Positions 18,104 to 25,986 of a stretch of DNA of 64,000 nt are shown piece by piece. The DNA is from JANMCE01 sp963791625. GTDB taxonomy: Bacteria; Actinomycetota; Acidimicrobiia; Acidimicrobiales; Ilumatobacteraceae. Location of the stretch: contig CAWBTA010000001.1 in NCBI GenBank assembly GCA_963791625.1, positions 84,095-148,094 of the forward strand, read 5' to 3'. Within the stretch, counting starts at the first letter, position 1. Each line of letters starts with the position of its first letter. The notes below the pieces were generated by a model. The model was not told the origin of the DNA. It saw nothing but the letters and a program-made list of their open reading frames with translations, and did no database searches. The position numbers and the translations under genes are program-made.

Positions 18104-20298
18104 CTCAAGCGACTGAAACGACCGAGCGACGCCGCCGCGGGCGCGCCGTACCGGCGACTGTTTGGACTGAGATCGACATCGTCGAGCAACACCCGGCCCT
18201 CGGCCGAGGTGAAACCGCTCAGCGCATCAATCAGCGAGGTCTTGCCCGCCCCGTTCGGTCCGATAAGCCCGGTGATACGGCCGGGCGCGAGCCGATAAGT
18301 GACGTTGTCGACCGCAGTGACCGCTCCGTAGCGAACAGTGAGACCTTCCATGGCCAAGGTGCGCGGTTCGACGCGGGAGTGGTGCTCAGTCGTGAGGTCG
18401 GCGACGTCGGCGAGTTCGATCACGTAGGACCGGCCCCACTTTTTCGTCCTCTTGAGGAACCGAAAAATCTTGGCCCATTCCGCCGCGACGCCGTCCTGAT
18501 AGTTGAGCACCGTCAGCAGGATTGCGACGCCGCTGATCAGTTGGATCCATCGCCCGACGTTGCCCCACGTCGCTTGGAGAAGTTCTTGGTTTACGCCGGC
18601 GGTGGCCATGGTGCCTCCGACGAACGCGCCGAGGAGCTGGCCCACCCCGCCCACCAGTGCCAGGCCGACGAAGGTCACTGACGTGAAGTTGGTGAACGAC
18701 TGGTAGCTGATCGAAGTCGAACGGAACGCGAGGAGGATGCCGCCCAGCGCCGCGACAGCTGAGGCGAGCGAGAACGCGAACAGCTTGGTCACCATCACGT
18801 CGATACCGAGCGCGGCCGCAGCGCGTTCGTTCGTGCGCACGGCGATCATCCGGCGACCGCTTCGGCCCCGTCGTACGTTCGACACGACCCACACCGCCAG
18901 GATCGACATGGCGACGACGAAGATGCCGTAGCGCTGGGGATGTTCGATCGATCCGATGTCGTAGCCGAACAGGCTCGGGGTGTCGATCAGCGTGCCTCTC
19001 ACGCCGCCGGTGTAATTCCGATTCCGGAACAGCATCAGCTCCATTGTGGTGCCCAGGCCGAGCGTGACGATCGCGAGGTTGATACCGCGCGTGCGCACCG
19101 CGGGCAGGCCGAACAGCACGCCAAGCGGAATAGCGGCAAGAACACCGACGACCAACGCGAGCAGGAACGGAATGTGAAACACGGCTGAGAGTCGTCCGGC
19201 GACATACGCGCCGAACCCCGCCATGGCGTATTGCCCGAGAGACAGCTGTCCTGCATAGCCGGTCAAAACAACGATGGAGAGAAGCACGATGCCGACGCCG
19301 AGCGAGACCGTAATCGCGTCGATCCATTTCGACGGCTTGGTCACGATCAGGAAAATCACGCCACCGAACCCGAAGAGCATCCAGTCCCACGAGATGCGAC
19401 CCTTGCCGAGCGTCGGCATCTCGCGCAGGAAATAGTCGCGCAGCGGCAACGAACGCCCGCGGAAGACAAGAAAGACGATGATGACCAGGAACGGGAGCGA
19501 TGGCCCGAGCCCTTGCTGGTGTGCGAACCGGCCGACGATGGTTTGGCCGACGCCGAGCGCTACGCCGGCAGCAGTGGCGATAGGGAACGATCGAAAGTCC
19601 GCGACCAAGGCGGCCGCCAGGGCTGCGAGCACGAGTTCGGTCATCGACGTGACCTGAAGTGTGATGATCGGGACGACGAGGATGCCCGCTATCGCGGCGA
19701 TGGCCGAACCGAGAGCCCAGTTCAAGACCGCTATGCGGTTCGGCGAGACGCCAATCGTGGAGGCCTGGCGCTCACTCTCCGATACGGCCTCCGTGGCGAG
19801 GCCGAACTGGCTCGAGCGGTAGAGCAGCCACAGACCGAATGCCGATACAACCGCGATACCGAGCAGGATGAAGCGGTCGACCGTGGTGCCGACATTGCCC
19901 CACAGGATCACCCGGTTCGTCGGGAGCCAGCTCGCGACCTGGCGAGCATTCGATCCGTAGCGGATCACGACCCCGGCCTGGATGGTGACGAGCACGCCGA
20001 GCGTGGCGATCACACGGACGAGTGAACTGGCCCGGTGGAGTGGACGCATGATGACCCAGTGCGTCAGCACCCCAAGCAATGCCGACAGCGAGACACCGAA
20101 GAATGCAGCCATCAGGAATGGCATGTGGTGTTGGTACTGCAACTCCCACTGCAGGAAGACTCCGGCAATCGCTGTCGCGCCGAGCGAGAAGTTCAGGACG
20201 CCGGTGCCGCGGTAGATTGCGATGAGGCCTTGCGACGCGAAGGCATACAGCGCTCCCACGCCCAAGCCCAAAAGCGCGAATTTGATGACCTCGTTCAT
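18070..20298 (-). CDS. LivH-LivM permease fusion with N-terminal half of LivG (frameshifted)
   Basis: From the ATG at 20298, after a GGGGG ribosome site, the protein has a LivH-like permease (about residues 1-290), a LivM-like permease (about 300-620) and then an ATPase start with Walker A GLIGPNGAGKTS near residue 690. It then leaves the family sequence at about VDLSPNSRRYG and stops at 18070 in an alien tail. The intended product is a triple fusion H-M-G of about 915 residues. A single missing base near 18150-18165 would repair it. Permease domains look intact, so the transporter may work only if the frame is really continuous. Confidence 0.88.
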   Translation of the reverse strand: MNEVIKFALLGLGVGALYAFASQGLIAIYRGTGVLNFSLGATAIAGVFLQWELQYQHHMPFLMAAFFGVSLSALLGVLTHWVIMRPLHRASSLVRVIATLGVLVTIQAGVVIRYGSNARQVASWLPTNRVILWGNVGTTVDRFILLGIAVVSAFGLWLLYRSSQFGLATEAVSESERQASTIGVSPNRIAVLNWALGSAIAAIAGILVVPIITLQVTSMTELVLAALAAALVADFRSFPIATAAGVALGVGQTIVGRFAHQQGLGPSLPFLVIIVFLVFRGRSLPLRDYFLREMPTLGKGRISWDWMLFGFGGVIFLIVTKPSKWIDAITVSLGVGIVLLSIVVLTGYAGQLSLGQYAMAGFGAYVAGRLSAVFHIPFLLALVVGVLAAIPLGVLFGLPAVRTRGINLAIVTLGLGTTMELMLFRNRNYTGGVRGTLIDTPSLFGYDIGSIEHPQRYGIFVVAMSILAVWVVSNVRRGRSGRRMIAVRTNERAAAALGIDVMVTKLFAFSLASAVAALGGILLAFRSTSISYQSFTNFTSVTFVGLALVGGVGQLLGAFVGGTMATAGVNQELLQATWGNVGRWIQLISGVAILLTVLNYQDGVAAEWAKIFRFLKRTKKWGRSYVIELADVADLTTEHHSRVEPRTLAMEGLTVRYGAVTAVDNVTYRLAPGRITGLIGPNGAGKTSLIDALSGFTSAEGRVLLDDVDLSPNSRRYGAPAAASLGRFSRLSCSRTRPCSRT

Positions 20299-20356
20299 CA
20301 TCCCCCTTGCAGATCGCGCCGTCACAAGACGACAGCGTCAACAAGACGTGACGTTA

Positions 20357-20370
20357 GCTCGCATGCGAGC
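20357..20370. promoter_or_regulatory. 14-base perfect palindrome between livHMG and livK
   Basis: GCTCGCATGCGAGC is self-complementary over its full length and sits in the 228-base divergent region between the permease gene and the substrate-binding gene. Its place suggests a regulator site controlling both directions, but no regulator of the cluster is encoded beside it. Confidence 0.35.
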
Positions 20371-20526
20371 ACGCCCGCGCCATCGCAGCGGTTCGCCGGG
20401 AGCGGAGATCGAAAGCGCGAAGAAGCCTGTTGGCGCAGCGCTTGGCGCGTCGACACTCGGCGGTGTGCAAGAGTTGTCCGATCGGGCGCACCAGGGGGCC
20501 CACCAACATGAGTCTGGGGGATTCAC

Positions 20527-21855
20527 GTGAGTACAACTACCAAAGCGTCGTCGAGTCGACGTGTCCGAAGAGTGACGGTCGCTGCGATGACAGCCATTGC
20601 GCTTGCTCTCGCCGCGTGCGGTAGCTCGACGAAGACGGCTGAGAGCTCGACGACCGCACCGGCTGCTGGGGCAGCGACAACGGCGGCTGGGGCGGCCACA
20701 ACGGCCGCAGGCGCGGCCACGACGGCCGCAGCTGCTGCTCCGTCGGGTGATCCGATTCAGGTCATGACGGTGACCACGCTTAACGCCGCCGGACCGACAT
20801 ATAAGAACATCGCCAACACCGCGCAGGCGTATGAGAAGTACATCAACAAGCGTGGTGGTATCGCCGGTCACCCGCTGAAGGTCACGGTCTGCGACGAGCA
20901 GTTCGACCCAGCCGTTGCTGCTACCTGCGCCCGGCAAGCGGTCGACGGCAAGATGGTCTCGATCGTCGGGTCGTTCACCTATTTCGCCGAGAGCATCGTG
21001 CCCGTTATCGCCAAGTCGAACATCACCTGGTTCGGCGAGTGCTGTCCGATCACACCATCGGAGTTGACTGACCCGCACTCGTTCCCGGTCGGCAACCAGC
21101 CGATGTACGCCGTGGGTGCAGTCAAGCGAGCGGTCGAGGACGGCTGTAAGAACATCAACGCCGTCATCATCGACGGCGCGCAGGTCTTCGTCCCGCCGAT
21201 GGAGAATGCGATCAAGGCACTCGGCAAGAGCTTCGGCGCCACAGTGATCCTGCCGCCAACCGCAAAGGACTACTCGTCGGAAGTGGCGCAAGCAACGAAG
21301 GGTGCCGATTGCGTGATCAGCATCATGTCGGAGACGCCGTTCATCACGTGGAATACCGCGTGGACGCAGTCGGGAACAACGGCTCGCCAGTATGGGCCGC
21401 AAGGCAATCTCAACGAGGTGTCGGCCAAGGGTAACGAAGCGTCGACCGATGGTGACATCGCAGCCGGCATGTACCCAGACATCTCGACCCCGCCGTGGGC
21501 CGAGTACCTCGTGGCGCTGAAAGAGGGCGGCTACAACCTGACCGAACTCGACTACAACAGCCTCGGCGGGATGGGCACCTGGGCCGCGTTCGTAGCCTTC
21601 CAGAAGATTGCGTCCGGTATCAGCGGCGCCATCACCGCGGACTCGTTCTACGCCGCAGCGCAAAAGACGTCCAATCTCGATCTCGGCGGCATGGTGCCGG
21701 TGCTCGACTTCACCAAGGAGTGGACCGACGGGCTGAAGGGCTACAACCGCCTCTTCAACCGCAGCGTGGTGTTCAGCAAGCTCGACAAGGGCAAGATCGT
21801 TCCTCTGACCACGAAGTTCGAAGACGTGGGCAACCTGGCCACTGGCAAAGCCTGA
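20527..21855 (+). CDS. substrate-binding lipoprotein of the liv-type ABC system
   Basis: The 442-residue protein has a signal peptide with basic start, hydrophobic core and lipobox LALAAC, giving a lipid-anchored Cys near residue 32. A low-complexity linker of Ala/Thr with three near-identical AATTAAG units follows, then a type I periplasmic-binding fold (peripla_BP_6), as in LivK/UrtA. The GTG at 20527 follows GGGGGA. It is divergent from livHMG-livF and convergent with an acyl-CoA synthetase, with a strong terminator after it. The ligand is not predictable. Confidence 0.92.
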   Translation: MSTTTKASSSRRVRRVTVAAMTAIALALAACGSSTKTAESSTTAPAAGAATTAAGAATTAAGAATTAAAAAPSGDPIQVMTVTTLNAAGPTYKNIANTAQAYEKYINKRGGIAGHPLKVTVCDEQFDPAVAATCARQAVDGKMVSIVGSFTYFAESIVPVIAKSNITWFGECCPITPSELTDPHSFPVGNQPMYAVGAVKRAVEDGCKNINAVIIDGAQVFVPPMENAIKALGKSFGATVILPPTAKDYSSEVAQATKGADCVISIMSETPFITWNTAWTQSGTTARQYGPQGNLNEVSAKGNEASTDGDIAAGMYPDISTPPWAEYLVALKEGGYNLTELDYNSLGGMGTWAAFVAFQKIASGISGAITADSFYAAAQKTSNLDLGGMVPVLDFTKEWTDGLKGYNRLFNRSVVFSKLDKGKIVPLTTKFEDVGNLATGKA

Positions 21856-21869
21856 TCACCTGACGGTTG

Positions 21870-21905
21870 GCCCGACCCGCGTCGCTTCGGCGGCGCGGGT
21901 CGGGC
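21870..21905. terminator. strong hairpin terminator after the substrate-binding gene
   Basis: A perfect 12-base stem, GCCCGACCCGCG with its complement, encloses a 12-base loop and is followed by short T runs (CTTTCG, TTTTGG). It lies between the convergent binding-protein and acyl-CoA synthetase genes and could end transcripts from both sides. Confidence 0.85.
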
Positions 21906-21942
21906 TTTCGCTCGTTTTGGCTCTGCGCTCGATTTCGACGCG

Positions 21943-23517
21943 TTACGAGACAGCTCGCCCGCTGTTGGCCCAGTACGTGGCCCGCACTGCCTTCTTGTCG
22001 GGTTTCCCGACGGGTGTGAGCGGCAGGGCTTCAACGTAATCGATCGACTTCGGCGATTGCTGAGCGCCCTTGGCGTCCTTCACGAGTTGCTGCAATTCGC
22101 GGGTCAGAGCGTCCGATGGTTCGGTCCCGGGCTTCAGCACAACAACCGCTTTGACTGCTTCGCCCCACTTCTCGTCGGGTACGCCGATCACCATCACCAT
22201 GTTGACCGCCGGGTGGGTGGTGAGGACGTCTTCAACTTCGCGTGGGAACACGTTGAAGCCGCCGCTGATGACCATGTCCTTCGTGCGATCGACGATATAC
22301 AAGAAGCCGTCGTCGTCGAAGCGGCCGACATCGCCGGTGTGCAGCCAGCCGCCCGACAGCGCCTCGGCCGTTTCATCGGCGAGGTCCTTGTACCCGTTCA
22401 TCACGAGAGGGCCACGGGTGCAGATCTCGCCCGACTGGCCAGGGGCAACCGGCCGGTTGTCGGCATCGAGCAGGGCAATGTGCATCCACGGTACCGGGCG
22501 GCCGCACGACGCGAGGCGTTGCGGCTTGGTGAGATCGTGCTCACCCTTCTTCAGATGGGCGAGCACCATCGGCGCCTCGGTCTGGCCGAAGAACTGGAAG
22601 AAGATCGGACCCCAGTGCTCGATTGCCTGGGCAAGCTTGGCGGGACTCATCGGCGATGCCCCGTAGAAGATCGTCTCCATCGACGACATGTCGGCGGTGT
22701 CGTAACGAGGGTGGGCCTGCAGGGCATACAGCATCGCTGGCACCAGCATCGTCGCCGTGATGCGGTGCTCGGCGACGAGGTCGAAGAACCCGTCGGGCGT
22801 AAACGAGTCCATTACATAGAACGCTCCGCCCGACAGCAACACGGGTGCCACGAGCGACAACGCGGCGTGCGACAGCGGCGTGGCGATAGCGATACGCAGC
22901 GGATCGGGGAACTCCCATTCGGTCATCTGTATCCACGTCATCGCAGCCCATACCCGATGCGTCATCAGCACGCCCTTGGGTCGCCCGGTCGTGCCACCGG
23001 TGTACACGACGGTGCAGAGGTCTTCTGGGTGGACGTCGGGAGCGACGAGCGGCTCCGGCTCGAACCCGTCGGCCAACGCCAGGTAGTCGTCGCCCACCGA
23101 ATTCGGGCCGAAGCCGAGAAGCGTGAGGTTCGGAAACTGCGCCTTCAGTTCACGTGCACGCTCGACAAAGTGGTCGGCATCGAAAACGAGGCATTCGATC
23201 TCGGCGTCGCCGACCGCGTACGCGTGGTCGTTCAGGGAGCCCATCGGGTGCAGCGGCGTGATCACGCATCCGTTGAGGAGCGAGGCGGTCAGGTTGGTGA
23301 GCACCTCGGGACGATTCTTCGACAACACGGCGAGGCGAGTTCCCTTCGCCACACCCCGAGCGCGTTGCGCCTGCAGCATCTGACTCGTGCGTCGCCGAAC
23401 ATCCGCGTACGTTGCGATCCGGCCGGCAAGATAGAGGCACGGCTCGTCGTCGTACGACTCGAGACTACGGACGACGAGGTGAGGAAACAGCGGTTGATCG
23501 TGCAGCGGCGACGTCAT
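21943..23517 (-). CDS. AMP-forming acyl-CoA synthetase (fatty-acid CoA ligase family)
   Basis: The 524-residue enzyme has the adenylation P-loop VVYTGGTTGRPKGVLMTHR near residue 170, the A5-type motif FFQFFGQTEAPM near residue 315, the TGDVGRFDDDGFLYIVDRTKD hinge region near residue 400 (shown here in full-family order), and the catalytic Lys near GKPDKKAVR at the C terminus. It activates a carboxylic acid with ATP and CoA. No pathway partner is adjacent, so the acid is unknown. Confidence 0.92.
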   Translation of the reverse strand: MTSPLHDQPLFPHLVVRSLESYDDEPCLYLAGRIATYADVRRRTSQMLQAQRARGVAKGTRLAVLSKNRPEVLTNLTASLLNGCVITPLHPMGSLNDHAYAVGDAEIECLVFDADHFVERARELKAQFPNLTLLGFGPNSVGDDYLALADGFEPEPLVAPDVHPEDLCTVVYTGGTTGRPKGVLMTHRVWAAMTWIQMTEWEFPDPLRIAIATPLSHAALSLVAPVLLSGGAFYVMDSFTPDGFFDLVAEHRITATMLVPAMLYALQAHPRYDTADMSSMETIFYGASPMSPAKLAQAIEHWGPIFFQFFGQTEAPMVLAHLKKGEHDLTKPQRLASCGRPVPWMHIALLDADNRPVAPGQSGEICTRGPLVMNGYKDLADETAEALSGGWLHTGDVGRFDDDGFLYIVDRTKDMVISGGFNVFPREVEDVLTTHPAVNMVMVIGVPDEKWGEAVKAVVVLKPGTEPSDALTRELQQLVKDAKGAQQSPKSIDYVEALPLTPVGKPDKKAVRATYWANSGRAVS

Positions 23518-23611
23518 GCGCGTCAGCGTAGATCCCCTGCATCCGCTGACGATCCACGGATGCCGGAGCGAGGAACGTGGCTAGGCGCGGCATCGTCGCT
23601 AGCCAGCGTCA

Positions 23612-23667
23612 CCGATTGTCTGAGCGAAGCGAGTCCGAGCGACGACGGAGCGAGGCATGTCTCAGAC
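23612..23667. terminator. imperfect hairpin after small membrane gene
   Basis: GTCTGAG at 23612-23618 pairs with CTCAGAC at 23661-23667. The loop contains repeated CGAGCGA-like units that can form an inner stem. It lies between the acyl-CoA synthetase start and the small membrane gene on the minus strand and could act as a terminator for the latter. Confidence 0.35.
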
Positions 23668-23802
23668 GAGGCGGCTGATCATGAAGGCGATGAGAAGCGC
23701 GGCCAGAAGCGTGACTGCAATCGCTGCGCGGCCGTCATTACGCACGCGGTCTGGCACATCGCGTTCGGGTTTCTGTTCCCTCTCCGGGGTAGGCGAACTC
23801 AC
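23662..23802 (-). CDS. 46-residue single-pass membrane protein
   Basis: From GTG at 23802 the frame encodes 46 residues, with a charged N-terminal half (SSPTPEREQKPERDVPDRV) and a single hydrophobic helix (AAIAVTLLAALLIAFM) just before the stop. The clean charged-then-helix layout and plausible codon use argue for a real small protein, though a strong ribosome site is not seen. It lies between the SRPBCC/ArsR unit and the acyl-CoA synthetase, all on the minus strand. Function unknown. Confidence 0.5.
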   Translation of the reverse strand: MSSPTPEREQKPERDVPDRVRNDGRAAIAVTLLAALLIAFMISRLV

Positions 23803-23850
23803 CCTGTAAGCATGACAGAAACGCGAGCCCGCGCGTGCCGTCGCTGCGGG

Positions 23851-24336
23851 TCAGCCGCGGAGTTCGGCGACGCGTGCTTGCATCTTGTCGATCGCCATTG
23901 TCCAACCCTGACCACCGGGCGAGTCGGCAGGAACTCCGATGTGTGTCATCGTCATCTTCGTGCGGTCGCCGAGGTCGACCAGTTCGACCACGATAGAGGT
24001 CTCCATATGGGCGCCAGCGGGCATGCCCATCTGCTCGGCAGTCATCAGGTTGCCCTCAGCGTCGGCCATAGCCTCGGTGTAGACGAGGCGGGTCTTCGGA
24101 TCGACCTCACGGTACTCGCCAACGAAGAACATCTGCATCAGGCCGCGTGGGGTGTCCATCTCCATCGCGATGTGTCGCCGGCCGCCGACTCGCACGTCCA
24201 TGTCCGCCTTCGGGATTTTGGCACCCATGGGGCCGTACCAGTTGGCGAAATGCTCGGCTTCGGTCCACATCTCCCAGATCAGATCGATGGGTGCGTCGAA
24301 GGTGCGTTCGATTTGCACGTGTTTGGTGTCAGTCAT
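23851..24336 (-). CDS. SRPBCC (AHSA1/START-like) protein, second ArsR partner
   Basis: The product is about 161 residues, starting MTDTKHVQIERTFDAPIDLI and continuing with WEMWTEAEHFANWYGPMG, classic AHSA1-type SRPBCC features. The ATG at 24336 overlaps the stop of the upstream ArsR gene (TGATG). Such proteins hold a hydrophobic ligand. It is a distant paralogue of the one at 2.8 kb, with the same partner arrangement. Confidence 0.87.
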   Translation of the reverse strand: MTDTKHVQIERTFDAPIDLIWEMWTEAEHFANWYGPMGAKIPKADMDVRVGGRRHIAMEMDTPRGLMQMFFVGEYREVDPKTRLVYTEAMADAEGNLMTAEQMGMPAGAHMETSIVVELVDLGDRTKMTMTHIGVPADSPGGQGWTMAIDKMQARVAELRG

Positions 24337-24704
24337 CAGTCGTTCTCTTTCTCGTTCGGGGTGTTCTGCAGCGTTCGCATGTAGTGGTCCATGCGATCGA
24401 ATCGGTCGTCCCAGATGTGGCGGTACTGCTCGGCCCAATCGGCGAGCCGGGCGAGTGGCGCGGCATCAATGGTGCAGGGACGGAACTGTGCTCGTCGGCC
24501 GCGTGTGATGAGCCCGGCGTGCTCGAGCACTTTGATGTGTTTGGAGATCGCAGGGAGGGTCAGGTCGAACGGCGCAGCCAGATCATTCACACTCGCTTCG
24601 CCTTCGGCGAGGCGAGCAAGGATCGCCCGCCGCGTCGAGTTCGCAAGCGCGGCGAATGTCTCGTCCAGTTGTGCATCGTCGAGCGTCGCCGTCGCTGTTG
24701 TCAC
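24336..24704 (-). CDS. ArsR-family repressor, second pair
   Basis: The 122-residue winged-helix protein contains FAALANSTRRAILARLAEGE and the recognition helix FDLTLPAISKHIKVLEHAGL. No metal-site cysteines are apparent. It starts at GTG 24704 with a GGAG site nine bases upstream, behind an AT-rich palindromic region. The SRPBCC gene is coupled by a one-base overlap, and autoregulation is inferred. Confidence 0.88.
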   Translation of the reverse strand: MTTATATLDDAQLDETFAALANSTRRAILARLAEGEASVNDLAAPFDLTLPAISKHIKVLEHAGLITRGRRAQFRPCTIDAAPLARLADWAEQYRHIWDDRFDRMDHYMRTLQNTPNEKEND

Positions 24705-24722
24705 CGGTTCGTTTCTCCGTAC

Positions 24723-24754
24723 TTTCCAATGTCATTAATTAACTAATATGGAAA
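24723..24754. promoter_or_regulatory. AT-rich nested inverted repeat upstream of second ArsR gene
   Basis: TTTCCA (24723-24728) pairs with TGGAAA (24749-24754). Between them, at 24734-24747, ATTAATTAACTAAT is palindromic but for one base pair. The centres nearly coincide, giving a nested dyad just upstream of the repressor gene. This is a probable ArsR operator, although its sequence differs from the one at 2.4 kb. Confidence 0.55.
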
Positions 24755-24961
24755 CTAACACCACCTGGACGGAAGCGTCAACCCTGAGTTGGCGAGTTGG
24801 GAGTGGGGGCAGTTGTAGCGTTGGAGGCGTGACGTCTCTCCGCGAGTTCGTGTGCCGGCCTGAGCGCCCGCCGAGCTACGCGTGTTGTGACGACGACCTC
24901 GGCCACTGCTGAGCCACCGCTCGCTCGTCGGTCCCGTCACTTCTCACAATCGAGGTCGTTC

Positions 24962-25849
24962 ATGTTTCGCGTCGCACGCGCTCATTCGCATTCCCTTTCA
25001 CTCGTCGCTGCAGCAGCCTGCTGGGGCATAGCAGCTGTTACTAGCAAACGAGCGGTTGACGAGATCGATCCGCTCACACTCTTGCCGCTGGAACTTGCCG
25101 TCAGCGTCACCGTCCTAGCCGTCGCCACGCTGTTCGCGAAAGAACGCGTGGCCTGGTCGCCACGAATGCGAACACTGACCTTGCTCGGAGTCCTGAACCC
25201 AGGCCTGTCGTACGCGCTCAGCCTCGCCGGGCTCGCCCACGTCACGGCGTCGGTGTCGGTGCTGCTCTGGGCGATTGAGCCGATCCTCATCCTTGCGTTG
25301 GCATACGTCGTGTTGAGAGAGCGCATCGCGGTCAGCACCGCCGTCTGCGCAGCAACCGCACTGGTCGGCGTTGGGCTGGTCGTGTTCCAACCGGGCAATC
25401 GTGCCACCAGTCTCGGGGTCGTTCTCACGATCATCGGTGTCGGCGCGTGTGCGACGTACACCGTGATGTCATCGAAGTTCCTCGCTGACGCGTCAACGCT
25501 GAGCGTTGTCCTCGTCCAACAACTGGCGGCGTTCGGTTTGGCTGTCGTGCTGTTCGGCGGCTCGTTCGTGTTTGGACACCCGCACTCCGTTGCATCGGTA
25601 TCGGCAACGGCGTGGGTGAGCGCCGTTGTGGCCGGTGTTCTGTATTACGGCCTTGCGTTCTGGTTTTACGTGACGGGTCTCAAAGGAGTCACGGCGGGGA
25701 ACGCTGGTCCGTTCATCAATCTGGTGCCTGTCTTCGGGATCGCTACGGGCTACATCGCTCTCGACGAACGGCTCCTGGGTCGGCAGTGGATTGGGGCGGC
25801 GGTCATCGTTGGCGCGATCGTCGTGATGACGCTTCGACGACAGCGGTGA
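24962..25849 (+). CDS. EamA/DMT-family transporter
   Basis: About 295 residues with ten hydrophobic helices in two EamA repeats (first near residues 12-145, second near 155-290), with conserved NPGLSYAL and LWAIEPI segments. It likely exports a small metabolite. An ATG at 24962 gives the family's usual length; an upstream start at 24887 would add 25 polar residues. It stands alone between the ArsR unit and the monooxygenase operon. Unlike the EamA gene at 3.8 kb, this copy is complete. Confidence 0.88.
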   Translation: MFRVARAHSHSLSLVAAAACWGIAAVTSKRAVDEIDPLTLLPLELAVSVTVLAVATLFAKERVAWSPRMRTLTLLGVLNPGLSYALSLAGLAHVTASVSVLLWAIEPILILALAYVVLRERIAVSTAVCAATALVGVGLVVFQPGNRATSLGVVLTIIGVGACATYTVMSSKFLADASTLSVVLVQQLAAFGLAVVLFGGSFVFGHPHSVASVSATAWVSAVVAGVLYYGLAFWFYVTGLKGVTAGNAGPFINLVPVFGIATGYIALDERLLGRQWIGAAVIVGAIVVMTLRRQR

Positions 25850-25902
25850 GGGATCAACCTCCGACTGACGCACGATCGTTCCACATTCCGAAACGCTGCC
25901 CC

Positions 25903-25931
25903 TTGACGGGCGCTAGCGACAGGTTGAGAAT
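25903..25931 (+). promoter_or_regulatory. candidate promoter of the monooxygenase operon
   Basis: TTGACG at 25903-25908, a 17-base spacer and GAGAAT at 25926-25931 form a reasonable sigma-70-like promoter about 55 bases before the tmoA-like start. A GGAGG ribosome site follows near 25976. No regulator gene is adjacent. Confidence 0.4.
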
Positions 25932-25986
25932 GCCAAGGCGCAGCGCCATTGGGGGCAAGCTGCAAACCAGAGATCGCGGAGGCGCC

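Noticed and set aside
20650..20750. GGCGGCTGGGGCGGCCACA-like tandem units as a DNA repeat or CRISPR
   Set aside because: They encode the Ala/Thr linker of a lipoprotein, a common low-complexity feature; no spacer pattern exists.
20338..21663. A 441-codon minus-strand frame over the binding-protein gene
   Set aside because: The plus strand encodes a lipoprotein with signal peptide and lipobox, so the minus frame is a shadow.
22057..24384. A 775-codon open frame on the plus strand
   Set aside because: It lies antisense to the acyl-CoA synthetase and SRPBCC genes, its translation has no recognisable domain, and long antisense frames are expected in high-GC DNA.
25612..25986. Upstream extension of the TmoA-like frame
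   Set aside because: It lies inside the EamA gene in another frame; the ATG at 25987 follows a good ribosome site and matches TmoA.
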